64,000 nucleotides of DNA from Kitasatospora kifunensis (GTDB taxonomy: Bacteria; Actinomycetota; Actinomycetes; Streptomycetales; Streptomycetaceae): positions 4,960,001 through 5,024,000 of the forward strand of contig NZ_JACHJV010000001.1 of assembly GCF_014203855.1 (NCBI RefSeq). The letters are read 5' to 3'. Below, one piece after another: positions 34,001-43,663 of the stretch. The position numbers and the translations under genes are program-made. Every line of letters begins with the position of its first letter. Position 1 is the first letter of the stretch. The notes beneath the pieces are model-generated. The model made no database searches and was not told the origin of the DNA. It worked only from the letters and a program-made list of their open reading frames with translations.

Positions 34001-35446
34001 GTGACTCGGATCGTGATCATCGGTGGCGGACCCGGCGGATACGAGGCGGCCCTGGTGGCGGCCCAGCTCGGGGCGGAGGTGACCGTCGTCGATCGCGACG
34101 GTCTGGGCGGATCGGCGGTCCTCACCGACTGCGTTCCGTCCAAGACCCTGATCGCGACGGCCGAGGTGATGACCGGCTTCGACGCCTCCTACCAGGAGCT
34201 CGGGATCAACCTCGCCTGCGACCGCCCGGGCGGCGAGGCGGACGAGCGCGCGATCAGCGTCGACCTCGGCAAGGTCAACCGACGGGTCAAGCGCCTGGCG
34301 ATCGCCCAGTCGCACGACATCACCCAGTCCGTCACCCGGGCCGGCGTCACCGTGCTGCGCGGCAAGGGCCGGCTCGGCTCCGGCGGCCAGGCCGCCGACG
34401 GCTCGCGCGAGGTCGTGGTGGTGGCCGCCGACGGCGGCACCCAGACGGTGCGGGCCGACGCCGTGCTGATCGCCACCGGTGTGCACCCGCGCCAGGCGCC
34501 GGACGCCAAGCCGGACGGTGAGCGGATCCTCAACTGGACCCAGGTGTACGACCTGGAGGAGCTGCCCCGCGAGCTGATCGTGGTCGGCTCCGGTGTGACC
34601 GGCGCCGAGTTCGCCGGTGCCTACCAGGCGCTCGGCTCCCGGGTCACCCTGGTCTCCAGCCGTGACCGGGTGCTGCCCGGCGAGGACCCGGACGCCGCGG
34701 AGGTGCTGGAGGACGTCTTCCGTCGCCGCGGCATGAACGTGATGAGTCGCAAGCGCGCCGAGGGCGCCAAGCGGGTCGGCGACCGGGTCGAGGTCACCCT
34801 CTCCAGCGGCGAGGTGATCAGCGGCACGCACTGCCTGATGGCGATCGGCTCGATCCCCAACACCGCGGACATGGGTCTGGAGGAGGCGGGGGTCAAGCTC
34901 AACGAGTGGGGCCAGGTCGTGGTGGACCGGGTCTCGCGCACCACCGCGCCCGGTGTCTACGCGGCCGGCGACTGCACCGGCGTCTTCATGCTGGCCTCGG
35001 TCGCCGCCATGCAGGGCCGGATCGCGATGTACCACGCGCTGGGCGACGCGGTGCAGCCGCTGAACCTCAAGACGGTCGCCTCCAACGTCTTCACCGACCC
35101 GGAGATCGCCACCGTCGGTTACACCGCCGCGGACGTCTCGTGCGGAAAGATGGACGCCGTCGAGGTCAAGCTGCCGCTGCGGGGCAACCCGCGGGCCAAG
35201 ATGCAGGGCATCCGGGACGGCTTCGTGAAGCTCTTCTGCCGCCCCGGCACCGGCATCGTGGTGGGTGGCGTGGTGGTCGCGCCGCGCGCGAGCGAACTCA
35301 TTCACTCGATCTCGCTCGCGGTGGACAACAACTTGACGGTCGAGCAGGTTGCGAGCGCTTTCACGGTCTACCCGTCGCTGTCCGGTTCCACCGCCGAGGC
35401 CGCCCGTCAGCTGCACATTCGCAAGCGGGCCGAGAGCGAATCCTGA
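34001..35446 (+). CDS. lpdA: LpdA-like flavoprotein, NAD(P)H-quinone reductase
   Basis: A 481-residue FAD/NAD(P) flavoprotein of the disulfide reductase family. It has the FAD motif IGGGPGGYEAALVAAQLGAEV at the start, an NAD motif VVGSGVTGAEFAGAYQALG in the middle, and the dimer domain at the end. The redox-active pair CxxxxC is not present: the site reads GGSAVLTDCVPSK, with only the second cysteine. It is therefore closer to mycobacterial LpdA (a quinone reductase) than to lipoamide dehydrogenase. GTG 34001 is preferred because GACAAT lies 7 nt upstream. It is followed by a hairpin and the DeoR-family gene. Confidence 0.9.
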   Translation: MTRIVIIGGGPGGYEAALVAAQLGAEVTVVDRDGLGGSAVLTDCVPSKTLIATAEVMTGFDASYQELGINLACDRPGGEADERAISVDLGKVNRRVKRLAIAQSHDITQSVTRAGVTVLRGKGRLGSGGQAADGSREVVVVAADGGTQTVRADAVLIATGVHPRQAPDAKPDGERILNWTQVYDLEELPRELIVVGSGVTGAEFAGAYQALGSRVTLVSSRDRVLPGEDPDAAEVLEDVFRRRGMNVMSRKRAEGAKRVGDRVEVTLSSGEVISGTHCLMAIGSIPNTADMGLEEAGVKLNEWGQVVVDRVSRTTAPGVYAAGDCTGVFMLASVAAMQGRIAMYHALGDAVQPLNLKTVASNVFTDPEIATVGYTAADVSCGKMDAVEVKLPLRGNPRAKMQGIRDGFVKLFCRPGTGIVVGGVVVAPRASELIHSISLAVDNNLTVEQVASAFTVYPSLSGSTAEAARQLHIRKRAESES

Positions 35447-35505
35447 TCACTTCACCCGTGCGCGCAGGCACTTCGCCCTGATGGCGGAGGGTGCGCGGGG
35501 GTGCG

Positions 35506-35534
35506 GCGGCGCGAATTGTACGGTCGTGCGCCGC
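35506..35534 (+). terminator. Hairpin after lpdA
   Basis: GCGGCGC and GCGCCGC arms flank a 15-nt spacer in the gap before the DeoR-family gene. It is a weak terminator or an operator. Confidence 0.45.
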
Positions 35535-35608
35535 TGGAAGGTGAGCAGTTCCTGTTACTAGTGGCAAACGCCTGAAAGCAGACGGTCAGGAGAGTTACCG
35601 TCGGTTCT

Positions 35609-36583
35609 GTGTTTGCAGCAGAACGTCGCCAGTTGATCCTCGAAATGGTGCGGGCCAACGGAGCCGTGTCGCTCCGCGAGTTGGCCCGTGTCGTCCAGAC
35701 CTCCGAAGTGACCGTCCGCCGAGACGTCCGGGCACTGGAGGCCGAAGGGCTGCTCGACCGCCGACACGGCGGCGCGGTGCTCCCCGGAGGCTTCAGTCGT
35801 GAGCCGGGCTATCCACAGAAGACCCATCTCGCCGCCGCCGAGAAGAGCGCGATCGCGGACCTCGCGGCCACGCTCGTCGAGGAGGGGGACGCGGTGGTGA
35901 TCGGCGCCGGGACCACCACCCAGGAGCTGGCCCGCCGTCTGGCCCGAGTCCCGGGCCTGACGGTGGTCACCAACTCCTTGCTGGTCGCCCAGGCGCTCGC
36001 GCACGCCAACCGGGTGGAGGTGGTGATGACCGGGGGGACACTGCGGGGCTCCAACTACGCGCTGGTCGGCAGCGGTGCCGAGCAGTCGCTGCACGGGCTG
36101 CGGGTCTCCAAGGCCTTCATCTCCGGCAGCGGGTTGACCGCCGAGCGCGGCTTGTCCACCACCAACATGCTCTCGGCGAGCGTGGACCGGGCCTTGGTGC
36201 AGTCGGCCACGGAGGTGATCGTGCTGGCCGACCACACCAAACTCGGTACCGACACGATGTTCCAGACCGTGCCGACCGAGGGCATCACCCGCCTGGTGAC
36301 CGACGAGCATGCCGCCGGTCACGACCCCACCGCCCGTGAGCTGGACGCGTTGGCCGACTGCGGGGTGCAGATCGCCATCGCCCCGCTCGGGCTGGCGGCC
36401 GAGCCACCGGGCCACCCGGCACCGGGCCAGGAGCGCCACCCGCAGCAGCAGCCCCCGGGCGCGCCGCGGCGGGCGGCCGGTGCACCCACCGCGGGTGCTC
36501 CGCTGCCCGGTCAGCGTCGCCCCGGTACCCACGGCGGTCCGCCGCCCGGCCACCTGCCACCCCGTCTCGCGGGGGCCAGGTAG
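35609..36583 (+). CDS. DeoR/GlpR-family transcriptional regulator
   Basis: A repressor-type regulator. The N-terminal winged helix (residues 1-57) contains ERRQLILEMVRANGAVSLRE and SEVTVRRDVRALEAEGLLDR. The DeoR-C effector domain (about 75-255) has DAVVIGAGTTTQELARRL and VMTGGTLRGSNYALVG, which bind phosphosugars in this family. The last 65 residues are an atypical Pro/Gly/Arg-rich tail. TACCGT lies 7 nt before GTG 35609, giving a leaderless start. It is a candidate controller of the CTACGCGCGTAG sites, because family members often sense (deoxy)ribose phosphates. Its own promoter lacks that palindrome, so the link is only positional. Confidence 0.87.
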   Translation: MFAAERRQLILEMVRANGAVSLRELARVVQTSEVTVRRDVRALEAEGLLDRRHGGAVLPGGFSREPGYPQKTHLAAAEKSAIADLAATLVEEGDAVVIGAGTTTQELARRLARVPGLTVVTNSLLVAQALAHANRVEVVMTGGTLRGSNYALVGSGAEQSLHGLRVSKAFISGSGLTAERGLSTTNMLSASVDRALVQSATEVIVLADHTKLGTDTMFQTVPTEGITRLVTDEHAAGHDPTARELDALADCGVQIAIAPLGLAAEPPGHPAPGQERHPQQQPPGAPRRAAGAPTAGAPLPGQRRPGTHGGPPPGHLPPRLAGAR

Positions 36584-36587
36584 CCGT

Positions 36588-36622
36588 GTGGCCCGCCGGT
36601 TGACGGACAACCAGCGGGCCAC
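36588..36622. terminator. Terminator between DeoR-family gene and accA
   Basis: A 15-nt arm pair GTGGCCCGCCGGTTG / CAACCAGCGGGCCAC with one mismatch and a 5-nt loop begins 5 nt after the DeoR-family stop. Confidence 0.85.
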
Positions 36623-36719
36623 CGTGGGAGCGGGGGGAGCGGCGAAGTATCGACCTCGCTGTCCCCACTGTCCCTACTCACACCTGATCGGACCGATCGG
36701 AATCAGTCCCTGATCAGGA

Positions 36720-38495
36720 TCAGTCCTTGATCTCGCACAGCGCCGCGCCACTGCTGACGCTCGCGCCCACCTCGGCCTTGAGGCCCACGATGGTGCCGGC
36801 CTTGTGCGCGTTGAGCGGCTGCTCCATCTTCATCGCCTCCAGGACGACGATCAGCTCGCCCTCGGCGACCTGCTGACCCTCCGTCACGGCGACCTTGACG
36901 ATGGTGCCCTGCATCGGCGAGGCGAGGGTGTCACCGCTGACCGCGGCGCCGGCCTTCTTCACGCCCACCCGACGCTTGGCCTTGCCCGCGGTGCCCGCGG
37001 CCGCCACGGGGGCGCTGCCGACACCCAGCGAGGCGGGCAGCGAGACCTCGATCCGCTTGCCGCCGACCTCGACCACCACGGTCTCCCGGCCGTCCGGCTC
37101 CTCGCCCTCGGCGGCGCCGCCGGCGAACGGCGTGATGGTGTTGTTGAACTCGGTCTCGATCCAGCGGGTGAAGACGCTGAACGGGCCCGGCTCGCCGTGC
37201 GTCTCCGGCGCGAACGCCGGGTCGGCCACCACGGCCTGGTGGAACGGGATGGCGGTGGCCATGCCCTCGACCCGGAACTCGGCCAGCGCGCGCTTGGCCC
37301 GCTCCAGGGCCTGCTTGCGGTCCCGGCCGGTGACGATCAGCTTGGCCAGCAGCGAGTCCCAGGCGGGGCCGATCACCGAGCCGGTCTCCACGCCCGCGTC
37401 CAGCCGCACGCCGGGGCCGGACGGCGGCGCGAAGAGCGTCACCGTGCCGGGCGCGGGCAGGAAGTTGCGGCCCGGGTCCTCGCCGTTGATCCGGAACTCG
37501 AAGGAGTGCGCGCGGATCGCGGGGTCGTCGTAGCCGAGCTCCTCGCCGTCCGCGATCCTGAACATCTCGCGGACCAGGTCGATGCCGGTGACCTCCTCGG
37601 TCACCGGGTGCTCGACCTGCAGGCGGGTGTTGACCTCCAGGAAGGAGATCAGCCCGTCCTGGGAGACCAGGAACTCGCAGGTCCCGGCGCCGACGTAGCC
37701 CGCCTCGCGCAGGATCGCCTTGGACGCCCGGTACAGCTCGGCGTTCTGCTCCTCGGTCAGGAACGGCGCGGGCGCCTCCTCGACCAGCTTCTGGTGGCGG
37801 CGCTGCAGCGAGCAGTCACGGGTGGAGACGACCACCACGTTGCCGTGCTGGTCGGCCAGGCACTGGGTCTCGACGTGCCGGGGCTTGTCCAGGTAGCGCT
37901 CCACGAAGCACTCGCCGCGGCCGAAGGCGGCCACCGCCTCGCGCACCGCGGACTCGAACAGCTCCGGGATCTCCTCCAGCGTGCGGGCCACCTTCAGGCC
38001 GCGCCCGCCGCCGCCGAAGGCCGCCTTGATGGCGACCGGCAGGCCGTGCTCGGTCGCGAAGGCGACCACCTCGTCCGGCCCGGAGACCGGGTCCGGGGTG
38101 CCGGCCACCAGCGGCGCGCCGGCCCGCTGGGCGACGTGCCGGGCGGTGACCTTGTCACCGAGGTCGCGGATGGCCTGCGGCGGCGGGCCGATCCAGATCA
38201 GTCCCGCGTCGAGCACGGCCTGGGCGAAGTCGGCGTTCTCCGACAGGAAGCCGTAGCCGGGGTGGACGGCGTCCGCACCCGAGTCGGCAGCCGCCTTGAG
38301 GACCTTGGCGATGTCCAGGTAGCTGGTAGCGGGGGTGTCGCCGCCGAGAGCGTAGGCCTCGTCGGCCGCGCGGACGTGCAGCGCGTCCCGGTCTGGCTCG
38401 GCGTAGACGGCGACGCTGGCGATGCCGGCGTCCGAGCAGGCCCTGGCGACGCGGACAGCGATTTCCCCGCGGTTGGCGATGAGCACCTTGCGCAC
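36720..38495 (-). CDS. accA: Acyl-CoA carboxylase alpha subunit (biotin carboxylase + BCCP)
   Basis: Carboxylates biotin with ATP and bicarbonate and carries it to the beta subunit, making malonyl- or methylmalonyl-CoA. The 591-residue protein has MRKVLIANRGEIAVRVARA at the N-terminus, the ATP-grasp loop IKAAFGGGGRGLKV, ERYLDKPRHVETQ, QRRHQKLVEEAP, and LEVNTRLQVEHPVTE. A linker follows, then a C-terminal biotinyl domain with EAMKMEQPL. GTG 38495 follows AAGGGAG. The beta and epsilon subunits lie 2-6 kb upstream on the same strand, and the biotin ligase gene is beyond them. Confidence 0.95.
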   Translation of the reverse strand: MRKVLIANRGEIAVRVARACSDAGIASVAVYAEPDRDALHVRAADEAYALGGDTPATSYLDIAKVLKAAADSGADAVHPGYGFLSENADFAQAVLDAGLIWIGPPPQAIRDLGDKVTARHVAQRAGAPLVAGTPDPVSGPDEVVAFATEHGLPVAIKAAFGGGGRGLKVARTLEEIPELFESAVREAVAAFGRGECFVERYLDKPRHVETQCLADQHGNVVVVSTRDCSLQRRHQKLVEEAPAPFLTEEQNAELYRASKAILREAGYVGAGTCEFLVSQDGLISFLEVNTRLQVEHPVTEEVTGIDLVREMFRIADGEELGYDDPAIRAHSFEFRINGEDPGRNFLPAPGTVTLFAPPSGPGVRLDAGVETGSVIGPAWDSLLAKLIVTGRDRKQALERAKRALAEFRVEGMATAIPFHQAVVADPAFAPETHGEPGPFSVFTRWIETEFNNTITPFAGGAAEGEEPDGRETVVVEVGGKRIEVSLPASLGVGSAPVAAAGTAGKAKRRVGVKKAGAAVSGDTLASPMQGTIVKVAVTEGQQVAEGELIVVLEAMKMEQPLNAHKAGTIVGLKAEVGASVSSGAALCEIKD

Positions 38496-38722
38496 TGTGG
38501 CTCCCTTCTTGAACCTCGATGGAGTTTAGGGATGATGAGGTGGTACCGGCGAGTAGCCCCTGGTGGTGAGCTTGCCCACACGGAGCGTGACGCACATGGT
38601 GATCATGTGCGTACGGAGCGGGAGAGCCGCAGGTGGCAACGGTACGCCCGGGTGGCTTGATCCGGGCTTGATCGAACGTGACCCGGCGGCAGGTGATCGT
38701 GGCGTTCGCCACAGTGTCGGGC

Positions 38723-39538
38723 TCACGCGGTACTTCCGGCGGTCGGGGCCGGACTTCCAGGAGCCGGAGCCGGAGCCGGCGCCGGGGGCGACACGGGGGG
38801 CGACACGGGGGTCGGCGGGGGAGCGGTCGCGGTGGCGGTGACGTCGGCGACCTGCTCGACCACGTCCGGGCCGTACTTGACCGGATTGATGACGCGCAGC
38901 ATCAGGGCGAAGGAGCCGTGCGTGCCGTAGCGGCCCATCAACTCGCGTTGGTGCGCCAGCAGGTAACGGACCGCCGCGTGGTTGGCGATCGCCACCTGGC
39001 CGGCGATCAGGAAGACGGGCCGGCCGCCGTTGCCCGTGTCGAGCCGGGCCAGCAGGACGTAGCTGTGTCCCGGAGTCTCCTCGGTGCTCCGCTCCAGCAC
39101 GAACTCCTGGTCGCCCACCAGGATCGCGCCCGGGGTCCCCGGCTGGTAGCTGAACCGCACGCTCGGCAGCCGCCAGTTCAGGTGGGCGACCGTGCGCTCG
39201 TTGCTGCTCGGCCCACCGAGGCAGAACTCGGCCTTGTGGCCCAGCCCTTGGCGGACCTCGTCGTGCGCCACCACCTCGGGCCGCGCGCCGCAGGCGTTGA
39301 CCAGCACGGCCAGCTCCATCAGCGCGCTGACGTCGTCCCGGTGCACGCTGGTCGCCTTGGGGCTGCTCGAATGGCGGTTGACCACCAGCAGGCACTCGGT
39401 GCCGGCCGGCATCCCGAAGAACGCCCGGGTCCGCTCCAGACGCCGACGGCGCCGCAGCGACTGGGCCAGCCAGCCCGCGCCCGCGCCGATGGCGCTGGTG
39501 AGCAGGCCGAGCACGATGTTCAGCAACATGTCCCGCAT
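38723..39538 (-). CDS. Conserved membrane-anchored protein of unknown function
   Basis: A 271-residue protein with one N-terminal membrane helix (MLLNIVLGLLTSAIGAGAGW), a basic stretch RRRRRLERTR, then a soluble cytosolic domain that contains CLLVVNRHSSSPKATSVHRDD, AILVGDQEFVLE, and FLIAGQVAIANHAAVRYLLAHQ. A Pro/Ala-rich tail with repeated PVSPP and APAPA ends it. The ATG at 39538 is preceded by GGAGGGAG; the longer frame from 39631 lacks support. It is co-directional with maf and accA in the carboxylase cluster. The domain resembles no family I can name, though the pattern is typical of streptomycete genes annotated as secreted or membrane proteins. Confidence 0.7.
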   Translation of the reverse strand: MRDMLLNIVLGLLTSAIGAGAGWLAQSLRRRRRLERTRAFFGMPAGTECLLVVNRHSSSPKATSVHRDDVSALMELAVLVNACGARPEVVAHDEVRQGLGHKAEFCLGGPSSNERTVAHLNWRLPSVRFSYQPGTPGAILVGDQEFVLERSTEETPGHSYVLLARLDTGNGGRPVFLIAGQVAIANHAAVRYLLAHQRELMGRYGTHGSFALMLRVINPVKYGPDVVEQVADVTATATAPPPTPVSPPVSPPAPAPAPAPGSPAPTAGSTA

Positions 39539-39667
39539 CGCGCTCCCTCCCCGACGGCCACTGCCCGTCCCGTCCCCGTCCCGGCGCGGCGCCAGCCTAG
39601 CGGGGCGGGAGGGCCCGGGCCCAGGGGACAACGGACGAAGATCAGGAGCGAGGTTTGGTGGTTGCCG

Positions 39668-40267
39668 TCAGGTCCAGAGGTCGGTGATCCGCACCTCGAG
39701 ATCGGCGAGCAGGGTGCGCAGCAGCGGCAGTGACAGCCCGATCACGTTGCCGGGGTCGCCCTCGATGCCCGCCACGAACGGCGCCGAGCGGCCGTCCAGG
39801 GTGAACGCCCCGGCCACGTGCAGCGGTTCGCCGCTGGCCACGTAGGCCTCGATCTCGGCGTCGTCGGGCTCGGCGAAGTGCACGGTGGTGGACGCGGTGG
39901 CGCGGGCCTGTCGTCCGTTGGCAGTGTCGATCACGCAGTGCCCGGTCTGCAGCACCCCGCTGCGCCCGCGCATCGCGCGCCAGCGGGCCAGTGCCTCGGC
40001 GGCGTCGGCCGGCTTGCCGAGCGCCTGCCCGTCCAGCTCCAGCACCGAGTCGCAGCCGATCACCAACTCGCCGTCGGTCAGCTGCTCGGCCACCGCCGCC
40101 GCCTTCGCCTCGGCGAGCACCAGCGCCAGCTCGGCGGGCGTCGCGGCGGTGAGCGCGTCCTCGTCCACCCCGCTGACGATCACGCGCGGGTCCAGCCCGG
40201 CTTGGCGGAGCAGCCCGAGCCGGGCGGGTGAGGCGGAGGCGAGCACGAGGACACGGCGATCGGTCAT
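39668..40267 (-). CDS. maf: Maf family nucleotide pyrophosphatase
   Basis: A house-cleaning NTP pyrophosphatase linked to inhibition of cell division. The 199-residue protein has LVLASASPARLGLLRQAGL at the start (catalytic Ser/Arg), VDEDAL, IGCDSVLELDGQALGKP with the catalytic acidic residue, and VAGAFTLDGRSAPFVAGIEGDPGNVIGLSLPLL near the end. It lies between mmpB and the unknown membrane protein gene within the carboxylase cluster, an arrangement typical of streptomycetes. Confidence 0.94.
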   Translation of the reverse strand: MTDRRVLVLASASPARLGLLRQAGLDPRVIVSGVDEDALTAATPAELALVLAEAKAAAVAEQLTDGELVIGCDSVLELDGQALGKPADAAEALARWRAMRGRSGVLQTGHCVIDTANGRQARATASTTVHFAEPDDAEIEAYVASGEPLHVAGAFTLDGRSAPFVAGIEGDPGNVIGLSLPLLRTLLADLEVRITDLWT

Positions 40268-40300
40268 GCGGGCCAGCCTAGTCCGCCAGGAGAGCGGCCC

Positions 40301-40426
40301 TCAGTGCACCAGCAGCAGCGCGATCAGCACCAGGGCGAGGGCCAGCACCGGCCCGGCCCGGCGCAGCCGCAGGCGCACCCGCCGCGCCTGCGCCGACTCC
40401 TCGTCCCGCGGATCCGACCAGAGCAT
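40301..40426 (-). CDS. mmpB: Morphogenic membrane protein MmpB-like peptide
   Basis: A 41-residue membrane peptide that is easily missed. It starts MLWSDPRDEE, as in the streptomycete MmpB proteins, has a basic central stretch (RRVRLRLRRAG) and one C-terminal membrane helix (VLALALVLIALLLVH). It lies 79 nt after the carboxylase epsilon stop and 33 nt before maf, so it is probably part of the same transcript. The assignment rests on the MLWSDP start, length and topology recalled for this family. Confidence 0.75.
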   Translation of the reverse strand: MLWSDPRDEESAQARRVRLRLRRAGPVLALALVLIALLLVH

Positions 40427-40505
40427 GCGCCCAGCCTGCCCGGATCCGCGGCGGATCGCCTGAGTACGGGTACTCAGGCGGACGGCACCAGCGCCGCGTC
40501 AGGCA

Positions 40506-40721
40506 TTACCGCGCCCAGCCGGAGGTGCGCCAGGCGTGGACGCTCGGGTGCGGGGTGGGGCGCAGGCGGCGGGCGGGGTCGGTCCACGGGGTGGCCGGGC
40601 CGCTCGCGCGGCTGGCCGCCTCGGCGGCGGCCTGCGCGGCGGCCCGGGAATGGACCACCGCCAGGACGGTGGCCAACTCCTCGGGGGTCGGCTGCCCGTG
40701 CAGCACCTGGATGGGGGGCAT
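40506..40721 (-). CDS. accE: Acyl-CoA carboxylase epsilon subunit
   Basis: A small accessory subunit that binds the beta subunit and stimulates acyl-CoA carboxylases in actinobacteria. The 71-residue protein has the family opening IQVLHGQPTPEELATVLAVV, an Ala-rich linker, and the conserved C-terminal basic/aromatic end W..PARRLRPTPHPSVHAWRTSG. It follows the beta subunit gene by 38 nt. Confidence 0.92.
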   Translation of the reverse strand: MPPIQVLHGQPTPEELATVLAVVHSRAAAQAAAEAASRASGPATPWTDPARRLRPTPHPSVHAWRTSGWAR

Positions 40722-40759
40722 CGTCTGGTCCTTTCCGTGGGCCGCTTGGGCGCTGGGCT

Positions 40760-42364
<1,605 letters not shown>

Positions 42365-42560
42365 CCCGTGGAGTTCCTCACGTGAAAGGCGCGTTGGAGG
42401 TTGGGGGTGGCGCGGGCAGGATGGCGCCGCACTACCGTCGGGTAGCGTAGCCAGCCGTCCGCCCTTCGCGTTATGGCCAGCGACACAGTGTGTTAATCAG
42501 CGTTTCTACGGCACGATGGGTCGGCCTACGGTTGGCCGCCCTCGCCTCTACGCTAGGCCC

Positions 42561-43457
42561 ATGACCGAGCCAGATCGTCCCCGTCGAAGCGGACTGCGTG
42601 GTTTCGGCCACGACGGACCCTCCCCCTGGACCGACCTCGACCGCCCGCCGCTCGATGCGGCCACCCTGCGGCGCGACCTGCTGGTGGCCGGCGGCCTGTG
42701 GACGGCCCTGGACGTGGTCGAGGAGACCGGCTCCACCAACAACGACCTCACCGCCCGGGCCAAGGCCGGTGCCGCCGAGGGCGCGGTGCTGATCGCCGAG
42801 CGGCAGAGCGCCGGGCGCGGCCGGCTGGACCGCCGGTGGAGCGCGCCGGCCCGCTCCGGGCTCTTCCTGTCGCTGCTGCTGCGCCCCACCGTGCCGCGCG
42901 AGCGCCTGGGCTGGCTGCCGATCCTCATCGGCGTCTCGACGGCCGCCACGGTCAGCCGGGTGGCCGGGGTCGAGGTCGGCCTGAAATGGCCCAACGACCT
43001 GCAGGTGGAGGTGGCGGGCGAGGAGCGCAAGCTCGGCGGCATCCTCACCGAGCTGACCGGCGAGGCGGTGGTCGCGGGCCTGGGGCTGAACGTCACGTTG
43101 CGCGAGAGCGAGTTGCCGGTGCCCACCGCCGCCTCGCTCGCGCTGGCCGGCGCCGAGGTCACCGACCGCGGCACGCTGCTGCGTTCGCTGCTGCGCGAGT
43201 TCGCCGAGCTGTACGGCGAGTGGCAGGCGGCGGCCGGCGACCCGCAGGCCAGCGGGCTGCTGCCGGCCTACACCGCGCGCTGCAGCACGCTGGGCCGCCA
43301 GGTGCTGGTGCAGCTGCCCGGCGAGCGCGAACTGCGCGGCGAGGCGGTCGCGCTGGACACCGACGGACGCCTGGTGGTGCGTACCCCGGACGGCGGTCGG
43401 CAGGCGGTCGGTGCGGGGGACGTGGTGCACGTGCGCCCCGAGCCGCGCACCTCCTGA
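42561..43457 (+). CDS. birA: Biotin-[acetyl-CoA-carboxylase] ligase
   Basis: Attaches biotin to the BCCP domain of the carboxylase alpha subunit. The 298-residue protein has EETGSTNNDL, the biotinyl-AMP loop ERQSAGRGRLDRRW, KWPNDL and the C-terminal SH3-like cap. It lacks an N-terminal helix-turn-helix, so it is a monofunctional ligase. TACGCT ends 6 nt before ATG 42561, indicating a leaderless transcript. It is divergent from accB, in keeping with its substrate. Confidence 0.94.
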   Translation: MTEPDRPRRSGLRGFGHDGPSPWTDLDRPPLDAATLRRDLLVAGGLWTALDVVEETGSTNNDLTARAKAGAAEGAVLIAERQSAGRGRLDRRWSAPARSGLFLSLLLRPTVPRERLGWLPILIGVSTAATVSRVAGVEVGLKWPNDLQVEVAGEERKLGGILTELTGEAVVAGLGLNVTLRESELPVPTAASLALAGAEVTDRGTLLRSLLREFAELYGEWQAAAGDPQASGLLPAYTARCSTLGRQVLVQLPGERELRGEAVALDTDGRLVVRTPDGGRQAVGAGDVVHVRPEPRTS

Positions 43458-43663
43458 CCACCCGCTGACCACCTACGCGCCGCCCGCGCGCCGCCTTCCG
43501 GGGGCCGGTTCGTCGGCTGCGGATGCCCCGGATCCGACGATTCCGTGCGACCATTCCACCTGGCATCAGTGTGAGGCGCGCCACGTCCGAGAGATCGCGG
43601 GGCGCCGCACGCTGGAGTAGGACACTTCGACGGCAAGTGCGGCGACCGCACGGGGACGGACCG

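Noticed and set aside
33383..35416. A 677-codon open frame on the minus strand antisense to the LpdA-like gene
   Set aside because: Composition is His/Gly/Arg-rich shadow sequence and the plus-strand gene has full flavoprotein motifs; only its 3' end (33383-33820) is a real gene.
36804..38660. A 618-codon plus-strand frame opposite accA
   Set aside because: Antisense shadow in high-GC DNA; no motifs.
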